Shown: one piece after another, positions 49,388-60,300 of the stretch
Position numbering within the stretch: position 1 is the stretch's first letter
Layout: each line of letters opens with the position of its first letter
From: an uncultured Verrucomicrobia subdivision 3 bacterium
Lineage (GTDB): Bacteria; Verrucomicrobiota; Verrucomicrobiia; Limisphaerales; DASXHY01
DNA: 64,000 nucleotides
Direction of reading: 5' to 3'
Assembly: GCA_937890005.1 (NCBI GenBank)
Contig: CALBZA010000075.1
Span: 1-64,000, forward strand
Notes under the pieces: model-generated
Told to the model about the DNA's origin: nothing
The model's input: the letters and a program-made list of their open reading frames with translations, nothing else
The model's database searches: none
Translations under genes and position numbers: made by a program

Positions 49388-52300
49388 TCAGTCCTGTGCC
49401 GGTGTCACAAGGCGGAAAAATCGCCCCGTTTCCAACGGCGCATTGTTCGTGAATCCGGCGATCCGGTTCGTCGGATGCGCCGCGAAGTCAGCCAGCTTGA
49501 GCCATTGCGGATCTGAAAGGTTTTGTTTGTAGAGCAGACTGTAGGTGCGATTGGACACGGCTTTGAATTTCACACTGACCCCACCTGGAACGCCCGCAAT
49601 CTCTTCAAACTGGAGAACGTCAGCCGCATCGTTGGGATGCGTGCCGGCCCAATACTCCTGGATGTTTGTCAGCCCGTCATGGTCTGGATCTTCATCGGCA
49701 TCCGGAATGAACACATGGGTTCCGTTTTCCTGTTCCCATGCGTCCGGCATACCATCGCCATCCGAGTCGCTGGTCCCGACAGCATTGCCCGGAGTGGGCG
49801 CGGCGGCGACCCAGTGCGCGGGATCATTTCCAAACGCCGAGACAGGCGAACGTTGAAGAGACATGCCGCCACCATCGGCTGCGGGCGGCCATGGATCGCG
49901 GTCGTTGTAACGGACGGAATCCATCACCACGTATGGCACGGCGTCAACGTTGGGTTTGTCCGGAGCCAGCAGATCGATGGTTTCGCCGCTGTTTTGCAAC
50001 TGCCCGGCATAGGGACCGAAGATCGCCACGTTTTCCGGCACGTCGTATTTCGCGCGGAAGTTCGCCTCGCTGGTTGATATGACCAGTATCGTCTCGTTCG
50101 GACCGATCACAGTGTTCGGCGGGAAAACGTAATCGATGCCGTTGAACTTCCATCGGTTCGTCGGAAATTCGGTGCTGAACAATGAGACGGGATTCGAAGT
50201 GATGTTGACCAGTTCGACGAACTCGTAACCGCCCGGCTCCGGGTTGTAATGAAGTTCGCTGATCACCACAGGACCGATCTGTGGACCTGCATTGGCCGAG
50301 CCGAGTGTTCGCGCCAGCTCCTGTGGGAAAAATTCGTCGCCGACACTGTTCACCACCCGGCCAAAGCTCACGCCATTGAACGACGGCCCGAATACCGCCG
50401 CATGACTGTAGCCGGTCAGAGTTCCATCCGCGCTCGCAGAGAAAAGATGCACGTCGTCACCCACAGAACTCAGGAGGAAACTCGTGGCCGAACCGGGCGA
50501 TGCGTTGAAGTCATCGGCATCGAAAACAATGTATCCGCCGGCGGGAATGATGGTGTTGTTCGGTATCCGGAACTTCTTCGGCGTGTCCGGTTCGTCGGTC
50601 AAATACCAGCCGCCAATGTTCACATTCGTCGCCGTGGGATTGAACAGTTCGATGGAATCCTTCAGCGGCGGATCGGTGTGCGTCAGGACTTCATTGATCA
50701 CAATCGGCGCAATGAACGGAGGGGGATCATCCGCCCCCGGTGAACCGCCCGGATTCGTGCTGGCGCGCCAGCGATTTCCCCGATCCGGCGCCTGCGAATA
50801 CGGAAGCTTCGCCTGCACGAGCGAGAAGTCGGCGACATCCGGAGTCACCGGCCACTCGGGGCGATCGTCGTAGGTCACCGAAAAGACCACGGAGCCGGAT
50901 GGATGCGAAAGCGTGAGTTGCTCGCCGGCATTATCGAGCTGTCCCGTGTAGGTGCCATGAACCGTCACACCCGGATATTTCACGGCAAACGATGCCGGAT
51001 CTCTGGCCAGCACGAAGAACGCTCCCGGAGCCAGGATGGAGCCATTTGGAAACGTAAATGTGATTCCGCTGGTGAATGTCAGGCCGGAAAGATTCAGCGA
51101 ATTGGTGCCCGTGTTTTTCAGTTCCAGAAACTCAAGGTTGTTGCCCGCGATCCCACCCAGCGCCGGCGGGTTATACATGATTTCCGTGAGCGCAAGGGAG
51201 CTGAAATCCTGCGGCGTAAAGAACATCGCTTCAACCAACGCACTCCAGTTTCCTGATGCGAAAACGCGGGCTTTCACCAATGTGGGGGCGTTGATCGAAA
51301 TCGGCGCCGAATACGCCTGTGCTCCAGGGGCCAGGGCGCCGGTTCCATATTGCCGCGGATCGGTTCCATCGACAGTGAAGTAGATCACTCCCGTCGTGTT
51401 CGTGTGCGAAATCGTGAGTGTAAATCCGTCCGGAACATTGCCGCCATGCTGGCTGAATTGCGGCGCGCCGATCGTCGGATACAGGTCCGCCGCCTGCAAA
51501 CGCGGGATCAACCGCTGATTCATCACGTTCGGATACCAGTTCGTATAAAGCTTCTGAAGTTCGACGAGCCAGTGTTCGTCGCGCGTGAGGGTAACCCCGG
51601 TTCCGAGGTCGCCATTGATCGTGAATTTGCGCGCATCGCCCCATCTTGCAGACTCCCCGACCATGGCACGATCGATCTCCGCCGCGAGCCTTTGCATCCG
51701 GGCGATGTTGTTCGACGCCGTGAGTGCGCCGCCATTGAACAGATGTTTCTGAACCCGATCGCCGTACATCCGGCGGAACTCCGGCCAGTTGCGCAGTTGC
51801 GAATAAATTCGCGACGGCATGTGATTGGCGCTCACATTCACGCGATCTTCCGTTCGCGAACGGTTCATCGCAATCTCCTGATCCCACGGCAGGAAAATCC
51901 ACTTTGTACCGGGAAGACCCGTGACCGGATTGGCGCGGCGACGTGCGGCGAACCAGTTGTGCGGGTTGGAATCCTGCAACCAGTCGTTCGCCTCAACCAG
52001 TGCGTGCAGCAACATGTAATCGATCAGGTTATCCACGTCGATCTGCGCAAGGACCGCCTGGAAGGCGGATTCGCTGTTGATGCCGGCGTTCACAAATGCG
52101 ATCAGATTGGTCCAATCCGCATCCGTGCCATCCTGCAGTTCGGCCTTGAAGCCGCCCGAAAAGTCGAGGCGATCCTTCACAATGTCCCAATCCTTCTTCA
52201 ATCCGCCGAGATGGTTTGCAAAGAAGGCGGTGTCGAGTCGCTCGCTGGGATTGTAAATGCCCCAATAAAGTCCATTCACGTAGAGATGAACGTGACGGCT

Positions 52301-54832
52301 TCGCGAAGCGAGATGTCCCATGTCCCGCATCGCCTCGCGCACCCAGATGTCACGAAGATACGTGGCATGCTCGGGTCGATAGCGCAGCGGACTGTTTTCC
52401 GTGTATGGGGGCGTGACGCCGCTGAATGGATCGTAGCGAGTGGTCCATGTGTCGGCCCATGTGGCGCGCAGCACGATGCTGTCGAACTCGCTCACGCCAC
52501 CGCCAAACCAGTTGTAAACGAGACTGCTTGGACCGTAGTCGCCCTTGAATTCCAGGCGGAACGAATGTTTCGGGGAACGTGCGTTGTCGCGACCGGCCTG
52601 GCCATGCATCTGAACCGCGCAATTGATCTGGAACCTCGTCACGTTGTTGCCGTCGAACAATTCAGCCGACGTGGGCACCTCGCGTTGCAACGTGGCGTCC
52701 GGGTAAATGCCGGCAGAGGAACTCCAGAACTGTTCATGCGACGACACCAGCGAAAGCGTCGGGATCGACCGCAGATCGTTTGAAATGGTCTGCCCGTAAA
52801 TCGGATGGTTGACGATGCCCGGATCCATTTCGTAGTCCGCCGGGAAATTCCCCTGCCAGACCGTCGGGTAACCGGGTTGCACCGCCGACTGCTGAAGCAC
52901 CTGGCTCAGGAAAATGTACGAATGCGTTTCCGGAATGCTCGGGATGTGTCCATCAAGATATGCAGCCGCCCGAAGTAATCGCGTTCCGGAAATCTGAATC
53001 GGTCCGGTGTACAGGAAGCCATTGGTCGGTGATGGCACGCTGCCGTTGGTCGTCCAGCAAATCGACGCCGATGGCGTGGCCGTCGAAATCGTCACCGCGA
53101 ACGGCGTTGAATAAAAACCGCGTTCAACACTGCACTTCGTCTCGGCAACCAGCCCGAGATAACTCGCGCCATTCACGCTGCCTGGTGTGGGCGGCATGAA
53201 ATAACGTTCCTCCGGAGTGCCGTCCCCAACCCCCTCCAGTTCCGCGTTGATCTGGAAATCCGAATCGAATGAGCTCGCATTCAATCCGTGGATTGCCAGG
53301 ACATTCGCGCCGGTCTGAAGCAATCCGGAATTGGGAATCACAAGTTCCTCTTCGACGGCAGTACCATTGTTGATGGCAACTGCGGCGGAATTCCACTGCG
53401 GCGAACCGGGCGCGTTGCGCGATGCGACCACCTGTCCGTTCACATAGGCGACGAAACCATCATCGTAGCGGATGCGCAGCTTGACGCTGTGATACGAACC
53501 GGGATCAACAACATTGAAGGGAATGCGGATGTAAATTGAAGCGTTGTTGCTCAGCATCATTGCGCCGAGCACATTACCAGGCGCCTGGGGTACGAGACGT
53601 TCGACGCGCAGCGCGTTGAGATAAACGCCGGTAGTCACAGTGGCCGGGTTGCGTCGTCCGGACAACAGAATCGAGCCCGAACCACCTGCAACAGCATCGA
53701 ACATAAATCGATATTGCGAGTTGTTCGACGGCGCATTGACGGAGTTGAAGGCGTAATTCGTGCGCACCTGGACGTTGTCGGCATACCAGTCCGACGCCTT
53801 GTTGCCACCGCCCTGTCCGTCAAAGGACCAGACTGTGAACCGATGCGGAAAATTGGCCGTCAGGCCGTTCAACCACAGGTTCAGACCGCCCGTGCCGGTA
53901 TTGTCCAAAGAATACACAAAGTCGCGCAGCAACAACGACTCTGTGAATGCACCGCTGTTCAAAGGCCCGTCGCGAAGGCGATCGTCGTAGCCAAACGGTG
54001 GAGTATTGGAAAGCGTCACCGTGATTCCACCAAACACGCGAACGGTCGGCTGCGTTTGAACAGCTGTGTTTGAGACATTGGAATTGATGACGAACGATGA
54101 GAAACCGGCCTGAGTGTATCCCGCCGGAGCAAACGACCTGTCATTCACGTCGAATGCCAGCACCTGCTGCGCGGTGACTCCGACACTGTATTCAAGCGGT
54201 GCGGCGATTGCACTCCAGCTGGAGTCATCAAAGCCGCTCGTGGTCCAACTCGTTCCCAGAGCCCCATCCGCCGGCACCATCACACGCGCGACTGCGGCGG
54301 GTCCGATCAATGGTGTGGTGATCGTCGGCATCTCGATCCCGTAGGAAACGTTCTGTCGCTGGGGCGGAAAAGCAGGCGCGTAGGCATGAACGACCGTGCC
54401 TTCCGGATTCACGAGAGCGAGATACTCGCCGGCGTTGCTGAGCTGAAAGTTCGCATGAAGCGGTGCGCCGGCGGTGATGCGATTTTTCCCCGAGGCGAAG
54501 ACGACCAGAAAATTGCCCGGCGCAAGATTTGTGGCCGGAAACGTCCACTTCGCCAAATTCCCGGCATCATCCGTCAGCCGCCAGCCGGCAAGATTCACAG
54601 TCTCCGGACCGCGATTGGAAATCTCCACCCAGGCCGGGCTCTGCAAATCCTCATCACGCAGTCCGCCACCGTTGCTTGCCAGAAACTCGCTGATCACGAG
54701 ACCGGCGGTGCAGGTCGAAGCCGGGATCATCCCGGCGACGGCCAGTAGCAGCGGAAGAAAGCGGCTTGTTGTTGTGGTTGTTGTTCCGGCCGGCACGTTG
54801 CCCGCCGATGTTGCAGGACAACATCGTTTCAT
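49388..54832 (-). CDS. Giant secreted CotH/lamin-tail domain protein
   Basis: The 1814-residue exported protein has a late signal helix (about 24-44). A first lamin-tail domain lies at about 45-150 (L-V-I-S-E-F-L-A-S-N-G-G-G), then beta-rich parts and a chitobiase-like segment near 590 (T-N-G-S-V-P-S). A CotH-like kinase domain (about 690-1050) contains H-G-Q-A-G-R-D-N-A-R, S-F-R-L-E-F-K, Y-W-G-I-Y-N-P-S-E-R and W-D-I-V-K-D. A second chitobiase-like segment (D-G-T-D-P-R-Q-Y near 1210) and three further lamin-tail domains (about 1240-1640) follow. Near the end are calcium-type repeats (S-D-G-D-G-M-P-D) and the shared C-terminal module. CotH kinases phosphorylate spore coat proteins in Bacillus; here a surface role is likely. 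ATG 54832 is preferred to the GTG just before it. Confidence 0.87.
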   Translation of the reverse strand: MKRCCPATSAGNVPAGTTTTTTSRFLPLLLAVAGMIPASTCTAGLVISEFLASNGGGLRDEDLQSPAWVEISNRGPETVNLAGWRLTDDAGNLAKWTFPATNLAPGNFLVVFASGKNRITAGAPLHANFQLSNAGEYLALVNPEGTVVHAYAPAFPPQRQNVSYGIEMPTITTPLIGPAAVARVMVPADGALGTSWTTSGFDDSSWSAIAAPLEYSVGVTAQQVLAFDVNDRSFAPAGYTQAGFSSFVINSNVSNTAVQTQPTVRVFGGITVTLSNTPPFGYDDRLRDGPLNSGAFTESLLLRDFVYSLDNTGTGGLNLWLNGLTANFPHRFTVWSFDGQGGGNKASDWYADNVQVRTNYAFNSVNAPSNNSQYRFMFDAVAGGSGSILLSGRRNPATVTTGVYLNALRVERLVPQAPGNVLGAMMLSNNASIYIRIPFNVVDPGSYHSVKLRIRYDDGFVAYVNGQVVASRNAPGSPQWNSAAVAINNGTAVEEELVIPNSGLLQTGANVLAIHGLNASSFDSDFQINAELEGVGDGTPEERYFMPPTPGSVNGASYLGLVAETKCSVERGFYSTPFAVTISTATPSASICWTTNGSVPSPTNGFLYTGPIQISGTRLLRAAAYLDGHIPSIPETHSYIFLSQVLQQSAVQPGYPTVWQGNFPADYEMDPGIVNHPIYGQTISNDLRSIPTLSLVSSHEQFWSSSAGIYPDATLQREVPTSAELFDGNNVTRFQINCAVQMHGQAGRDNARSPKHSFRLEFKGDYGPSSLVYNWFGGGVSEFDSIVLRATWADTWTTRYDPFSGVTPPYTENSPLRYRPEHATYLRDIWVREAMRDMGHLASRSRHVHLYVNGLYWGIYNPSERLDTAFFANHLGGLKKDWDIVKDRLDFSGGFKAELQDGTDADWTNLIAFVNAGINSESAFQAVLAQIDVDNLIDYMLLHALVEANDWLQDSNPHNWFAARRRANPVTGLPGTKWIFLPWDQEIAMNRSRTEDRVNVSANHMPSRIYSQLRNWPEFRRMYGDRVQKHLFNGGALTASNNIARMQRLAAEIDRAMVGESARWGDARKFTINGDLGTGVTLTRDEHWLVELQKLYTNWYPNVMNQRLIPRLQAADLYPTIGAPQFSQHGGNVPDGFTLTISHTNTTGVIYFTVDGTDPRQYGTGALAPGAQAYSAPISINAPTLVKARVFASGNWSALVEAMFFTPQDFSSLALTEIMYNPPALGGIAGNNLEFLELKNTGTNSLNLSGLTFTSGITFTFPNGSILAPGAFFVLARDPASFAVKYPGVTVHGTYTGQLDNAGEQLTLSHPSGSVVFSVTYDDRPEWPVTPDVADFSLVQAKLPYSQAPDRGNRWRASTNPGGSPGADDPPPFIAPIVINEVLTHTDPPLKDSIELFNPTATNVNIGGWYLTDEPDTPKKFRIPNNTIIPAGGYIVFDADDFNASPGSATSFLLSSVGDDVHLFSASADGTLTGYSHAAVFGPSFNGVSFGRVVNSVGDEFFPQELARTLGSANAGPQIGPVVISELHYNPEPGGYEFVELVNITSNPVSLFSTEFPTNRWKFNGIDYVFPPNTVIGPNETILVISTSEANFRAKYDVPENVAIFGPYAGQLQNSGETIDLLAPDKPNVDAVPYVVMDSVRYNDRDPWPPAADGGGMSLQRSPVSAFGNDPAHWVAAAPTPGNAVGTSDSDGDGMPDAWEQENGTHVFIPDADEDPDHDGLTNIQEYWAGTHPNDAADVLQFEEIAGVPGGVSVKFKAVSNRTYSLLYKQNLSDPQWLKLADFAAHPTNRIAGFTNNAPLETGRFFRLVTPAQD

Positions 54833-54912
54833 CACTCAGTTTCAGGTTGATTCAGGTGTGGAAGCGGAATCACACCGGGCGCCGCGTTCCACACCGTTGG
54901 GGTTTCGACGTC

Positions 54913-55833
54913 TCAACGGAAGATCCGTTGCGCGAAATGATAGAGACTGTTCCGCCAATGCGTCGCATCGTGACCATGTCCATCGACATGCCAGATGTGC
55001 GGAACTTCCTTCTCTTTCAGGTACCGATGCATGCGCTGGCTGATGTTGATGAGACCATCTTTGTTGCCGCAGGAAATGAAGAGCAGTTTGATCTTTTCCT
55101 TCGCAGCCGCCGGATCAGGAACCAGTTCAGATGGAGGGCGCGTGTTCGGCGCGGACGAGAAGCCGCCGATCCAGGCGAATTTGTCGAGGTGCGTCAGACC
55201 GAAATTCAACGTTTGTCCACCGCCCATGGAAAGACCGGCCAGTGCGCGATTCTCCCGATCTGTGTGGGCGCTGTAACGCGATTCGATGGCGGGGATGACA
55301 TCGTCGAGAAGGTCCCTTTCGAACGCAGCGAAAGCTGGAGCGGTCCGGAAGACATCGCCCTCCGCACGATCATTCTTCTGCGCGCGACCGTTTGGCATCA
55401 CGATGATCATCGGCACCGCTTTTCCGTCGGCGATCAGGTTGTCGAGAAGGACATTCGGTTTCGCAAAACGTTGCCATTCGGTTTCGTCGCCGCCAATGCC
55501 GTGCAGGAGATAAAGCACCGGATACTTTTTGTCCTTCGTGTAACCCGGCGGCGTATAGACCTGCATCTTCCGTGTGGTGCCGACCGTCTTCGATTCATAC
55601 TCGATCATTTCCATCCGGCCATGCGGGATGTTGTCGCGCTTTTGAATGATGCTGGCGGACGGCTCTTCGAAAGCGGGTTTGTCGTCCTCGGCCAGGGCGA
55701 TGTTCGGTCCGCGCGGAATACGCGGTTCGCGCGGGCCTGATGAATCGGGCACATCACCCTCCGCTGCTGAAAGAGCGAGTGTGCCTGCAGCTGCGATGGT
55801 TGGAAGGAGAAGAAGCAGTTTGATCATTTTCAT
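54913..55833 (-). CDS. Secreted esterase of feruloyl esterase (CE1-like) type
   Basis: The 306-residue alpha/beta hydrolase has a signal peptide (I-K-L-L-L-L-L-P-T-I-A-A-A-G-T-L-A-L-S-A). Y-T-P-P-G-Y, Y-P-V-L-Y-L-L-H-G-I-G-G-D-E, the nucleophile elbow G-L-S-M-G-G, the acid Asp in G-N-K-D-G-L and the His in H-D-A-T-H-W complete the triad. The pattern is that of the XynZ/XynY esterase domain family, which cuts ferulic or acetyl esters from xylan. It lies between GH43 and CotH genes on the same strand and fits a xylan-debranching role. The start is ATG 55833; ATG 55827 is a close alternative. Confidence 0.9.
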   Translation of the reverse strand: MKMIKLLLLLPTIAAAGTLALSAAEGDVPDSSGPREPRIPRGPNIALAEDDKPAFEEPSASIIQKRDNIPHGRMEMIEYESKTVGTTRKMQVYTPPGYTKDKKYPVLYLLHGIGGDETEWQRFAKPNVLLDNLIADGKAVPMIIVMPNGRAQKNDRAEGDVFRTAPAFAAFERDLLDDVIPAIESRYSAHTDRENRALAGLSMGGGQTLNFGLTHLDKFAWIGGFSSAPNTRPPSELVPDPAAAKEKIKLLFISCGNKDGLINISQRMHRYLKEKEVPHIWHVDGHGHDATHWRNSLYHFAQRIFR

Positions 55834-55878
55834 AGAATTTCTTGCGCAGGTGTGGAAGAGCGCATCGGCCCCATGTCA

Positions 55879-57231
55879 TCACTCAAACATCCAATAGTCG
55901 AGATTGAACAGCGATTTTTCGCCTCCGACAAATGTCAGGCAAAGATCCTGAACGCCTGCCAGGCCGGACACTTCCGTTTCAACCGTCTTCCAGCTTTGCC
56001 AGCCGCCAGTGTTAACAACCTTGCACGTGCCGACAAGCCGTCCTTCAGGTCCGCCGATCCGCAATTCGATCGTTCCACCCTGCTCTGCGCTGGCCACACG
56101 CGCTTTGAATTTCGTTGCTCCTTTTGAACCGAAATTGACTCCCACCACTTTCACCCAGTCGCCATTGTTGAGGTCGGCAAGGGTCATTCCACCTTCATTG
56201 CACGGTTCCGTTTCCACTCCGTGCTGAGAATTGAACGTTTCACCCTCGACACGCTGGAAGGGATTCAAATGGCCGATTTGCGCCACACCGTTCCTGGTGT
56301 AAGTGACCTTGCGAATTGAGCCGTCCTCGTTGTGATGCAGCTCTTCGATCGCCAGGTTGCGACGGAACCCGGTCGGAATTCCCGCCTGCCGCGCCACAAT
56401 GCGGTTGTGATAAACGTGATACCATCGGCCCTTGAACTCAAACGTCGCGGCATGATGGTTGTTGTTGTTGATCGGCGGCTGATCCGAAACGATTCCTTTG
56501 TAGGTAAAATTCGTCGGGCTGTCTCCCATCATGTAGTCGAAACGCATTCCCGCCCGCGGCGTCGTGGAGTATGAAAAATAATATTTTCCGTCCCGCTTAT
56601 AGACCCACGCCGCTTCGAAAAAGTTGGTGGCGTTCATCTTTATCACATCGCCATCCAGGCTGATCATGTCGCGGTTCAGTTTCACGGCGCGGACGTTGTC
56701 ATCGCCATTGCCGCCGAAATAAAGGTAAGCCTGTCCATCATCATCGATGAACGCGCACGGATCGAAGAGCCACATGTTTTTCGCCGGCTGAACACCGGGA
56801 GTATTGTGGGTGATCAGCGGTTTTCCAATCGGATCCGTGAAGGGGCCGATCGGCGTTGGCGCCGTTGCGACGCCGATGTTGGCGCCGCCGTTTCCGAAAT
56901 AGAGAAAGAACTTTCCATCGCGCTCGATGGCCCCGGGCGCCCACGTCTTCTGCGCCCAGGTCGTGGCTTCGCTTGCGCGGAATACCGAACCGTGATCAGT
57001 CCAGTTTTTCATGTCACTGCTCGAGACACAGATGATATTCGGGATGTTGTAGCTGCCTTCGACCGGGCTTTCGTCGTCATTCGAGCAGTAGATGTAAACC
57101 CGATCGCCCGTCACGAGTGATGTGGGATCAGCAAGATAACGATGAGAAGCAATGGGATAATCGGCGAGCGCACGATCAGCAGACAGGGAGAACAGAACGG
57201 CGGAGAAGACGAACGGGAACTTCGATTTCAT
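55879..57231 (-). CDS. Secreted GH43-family arabinofuranosidase/xylosidase with CBM6-like end
   Basis: The 450-residue enzyme has a signal peptide (K-S-K-F-P-F-V-F-S-A-V-L-F-S-L-S-A-D-R-A-L-A). A GH43 five-bladed fold follows, with the catalytic base in Y-L-A-D-P-T, the pKa-modulating Asp in W-L-F-D-P-C-A-F-I-D, and the acid Glu in F-F-E-A-A-W-V-Y-K-R. The last 130 residues are a carbohydrate-binding module of CBM6 type (N-N-G-D-W-V-K-V, W-Q-S-W-K-T-V, then D-Y-W-M-F). It would remove arabinose or xylose side groups from arabinoxylan. ATG 57231 is preferred, as the upstream 37 residues of the frame are not signal-like. Confidence 0.92.
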   Translation of the reverse strand: MKSKFPFVFSAVLFSLSADRALADYPIASHRYLADPTSLVTGDRVYIYCSNDDESPVEGSYNIPNIICVSSSDMKNWTDHGSVFRASEATTWAQKTWAPGAIERDGKFFLYFGNGGANIGVATAPTPIGPFTDPIGKPLITHNTPGVQPAKNMWLFDPCAFIDDDGQAYLYFGGNGDDNVRAVKLNRDMISLDGDVIKMNATNFFEAAWVYKRDGKYYFSYSTTPRAGMRFDYMMGDSPTNFTYKGIVSDQPPINNNNHHAATFEFKGRWYHVYHNRIVARQAGIPTGFRRNLAIEELHHNEDGSIRKVTYTRNGVAQIGHLNPFQRVEGETFNSQHGVETEPCNEGGMTLADLNNGDWVKVVGVNFGSKGATKFKARVASAEQGGTIELRIGGPEGRLVGTCKVVNTGGWQSWKTVETEVSGLAGVQDLCLTFVGGEKSLFNLDYWMFE

Positions 57232-57310
57232 CACGGAACAATCAACTGAGGATTCGAACATCGGGCAAAAATCGGGACGGAGTGCTGTTCCGTCCCGGAT
57301 CACTGCTTTG

Positions 57311-57342
57311 GTAAAAGTGGGTGACGGCGAACCGTCACCCAC
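57311..57342 (-). terminator. Intrinsic terminator after the beta-strand-repeat gene
   Basis: Perfect 11-base arms gtgggtgacgg (57317-57327) and ccgtcacccac (57332-57342) enclose a 4-base loop. On the minus strand the loop reads ttcg and the hairpin is followed by tttt. It lies about 50 bases after the stop of the long repeat protein and before the GH43 gene, so the two are probably separate transcripts. Confidence 0.75.
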
Positions 57343-57393
57343 CGATTCATAGAAGACAATCCGCTACAGCACGAGCGTTTGTCTCAGATCCAT

Positions 57394-60300
57394 TCAAGGC
57401 GTGTTCGTGTAAACCATTCGGAAGAACACGTTGGTCCGGGTCGGATCGACCGTGAAGTTCACGTTGGTGATCGTCTCCGATCCGGGATATGGGAACCATT
57501 GGCTGCTGGCGGCGATTCCCACGCTGTTGGTCTGAAGCGTCCAACCGCGATTGGTCGGCCATGCGAGCGACAGAACGTTTCCTGATACAGAAACCTGCAC
57601 CACAGGAGGATTCTTGTTGATCGATGGCGTCACGCTGGTCGCGGTGATGGAGCCGTCCACTTCCAGATTGTTCTGCCATGTGGCATCGCCGCCGGTGATT
57701 GTGAACGCGGCTGCTCCGGAGACCGGCTGGCTGAACAAGTAGAACTTGTCGCCAACAACCAGGTCAGGGCCAAGGTTCGCAACCGTCAGCGTTCCCCCGC
57801 CGGTCTTGAACACTCCGCCGTTCACAACAAACACGTCGTTGGACTGAGCCAGCGACCTGTTCACCTTCACGGCAACGTCGCCGTTGATCGAGAGGAAGTT
57901 GTTGAACGTCAGAGTTCCGATCGAGGTCGGAGAGGCACCTGCAGCGAGCTTGGTTCCGACTTCGGTTGTGACCGGTCCGGAGATCGTGCCTGTGCCGCCG
58001 AGGGTGCCACCATAGACGAGCACCTGGGATGCAGCGTGATTGTTGTTGATGAACAACGTTCCGTTGCTGACGGTGGTCTCACCAAAGTAAGTACCGTTTC
58101 CACCGAGGGTCAGGATTCCTGTGCCCATCTTCACCAGCGAGCCGCTGCCGCTGATCGTGCCGGGGATGGTTGTGTCCGAGGACTTGTTGACCACGAAGAA
58201 ACCGTCATTGACCACTTCGCCGGTTCCGATTGAACCGCTCGTTCCACCGGTTCCGACGATCAATGTCATTCCGGGATCGATCGTTGTGGTTCCAGGATAG
58301 GAGATGTTGCCGGCCAGAGTCAGGACGCCGGGTCCCATATGGCGCAGCGCACCCTGATCCTGCACCGCGGAACCATCGGTCACAACGCTGATGACAGTGT
58401 TCGTGAACACATAGTCGTCAGGCCGGTTGAACACGAGGCGGCGGGGATTCTTGAACTGGGTGGCCGTATTGGTAAAGACGACCGGACCCACGATGGAGCC
58501 GACACCAGGAGTCACGCCATCGCCGAGCGAAATGCCACCGCCGGCGAGGAACGTGCCACCGCTGTAGGTGTTGTTGCCGGCAAAGATGATCCAGCCTTCG
58601 TTCTGGTTGTTGTTTTCCTTCAGGACGCGGCCAGTGCCGACAATGTTGTTCGTGAAACCGCGGGTTGCAGGAGCTTCCTGTCCAGTGAGGAACAGGGTTC
58701 CGTTGTTCGTGATGACCGAGCCGACAAACTGGCCCTGGTTTCCTTCGAACGGCTGGAACGTCGCACCCGGATCAATCAGAACCCAACCGGTGTAGGTGTT
58801 GGCGGCAGAAACTTTGACCAGTCCGGTGCTGCGGACCCAGATGTTGCCTGTTCCGCTGACCACGGAGAAGAACTGGTTGAGCGTGATGGGCGAGGTCGAG
58901 TTGAAGACGAGCAGGCCGTTGTTCACGATCCCGCTGTTGTCATGCAGACTGCCGGTGGCGCCACCGTCGCCGACCTGAACCGTTCCAGCGCTGATGGTGG
59001 TTCCGCCGGAGTAGGTGTTGTTGCCGGTGAGAACGAGCGTTCCGGGGCCGGCGTTTGTCACGGCTCCGCTACCGCTGATGGCTGAGCCAACGGTGACCGT
59101 GCCAGTGCGATTGAAGACGAGTCGCGCATTGTTGACGATGCTTCCGGTTCCAATCGTTCCGCTCGCGCCGCCCGCGCCCACCTGGAGCACGCCGTTCGCG
59201 ATGGTGGTCAGGCCGCTGTAAGTGTTGGTGCCGGTGAGCACCCAGGTGCCAGATCCGTTCTTGGTCAGGGCCGTCGCGCCACCGTTGTCAACGATGTTCG
59301 CCGCGAGACTGTTGCTCGCTGCCGTTCCACTCAACGTGAGCGTGCGGGGACCGTTGCCGCTGTAGCCGAGAGATGTGGCGCTCAGATGAAGATTGCCCGC
59401 GCCCGAACCGTCCACGATACCGCCGGAAAGTCCAAGCGTGAAGGAACGGTCACTTGTCGCACCTCCGCCGGTGTATTGGAGTGTGCCGCCATTCAGCGAC
59501 AGATTCGCAGCACTGCTGCTGGCTGAGCCGATGTCGCTGGCCACGCCGCCATTGTTCAACGAGCTGACGCTGAGCGTGCCGTTGTTGATGATCGTGGCGC
59601 CGGTGTAGGTGCTGCCGCCGCCATTCAGGACAACCGTGCCATTGCCGGTCTTGGTAACTGTCGCCGTTCCACCGATTCCGCTTCCGACGCTGGTGGCGAG
59701 GGTGTAGCTGGAGTTTCCGTTGTTGAACGTGACCGTCGCGGGAAGAACCGTTCCAGAAACTGTGACGTCGGTCGTTCCCGTCACCGTGTCGTCAAACACC
59801 GCGGAACCGCCGTTGGCGAACAGAACAGGCGACCCGTCCCGCTGCCAGTTGTTGGCCGTGGTGGTATCCCAGCTGCCATTGTTGTTTCCAGTCCAGCGAT
59901 AAGCACTCTCGGTGACGTTCAGTCGAATGCTGTTGCCGTTGGTCGTCAGGTTTCCAATGAAACCGTTCAGGATGCCAAGGGTGACGGCCGGGGCCGAGCC
60001 GCTGGTCCAGGAAAGAAGCGGATAGCTGTTTCCGGGGGACATCGAACCGCTGTTCACATTGATTGTAACCGTACCCGCCGCGGTGATGGTTCCAGCCGCA
60101 AGCGGTGCAACAGTCGTGCTGCTGATCGATTCGAATTCAAGGATCGCACCCACCACAGTGCCCAGGGTCAACGTGGAGGGAGTGACCTGAGAACCGGTGG
60201 CGAAGACTGCAACCGCAGCATTGTCAGCCACGGAGATCGTTCCGTTGCCGGACTTGGTTCCCTGGAACACCAGCTTGCCTGCGCTGACAGTGGTTGCGCC

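Noticed and set aside
51350..52783. Plus-strand open frame of 477 codons inside the CotH/lamin-tail gene
   Set aside because: It lies fully opposite a gene with recognisable domains; its product is Arg/His/Val-rich without a fold signature.
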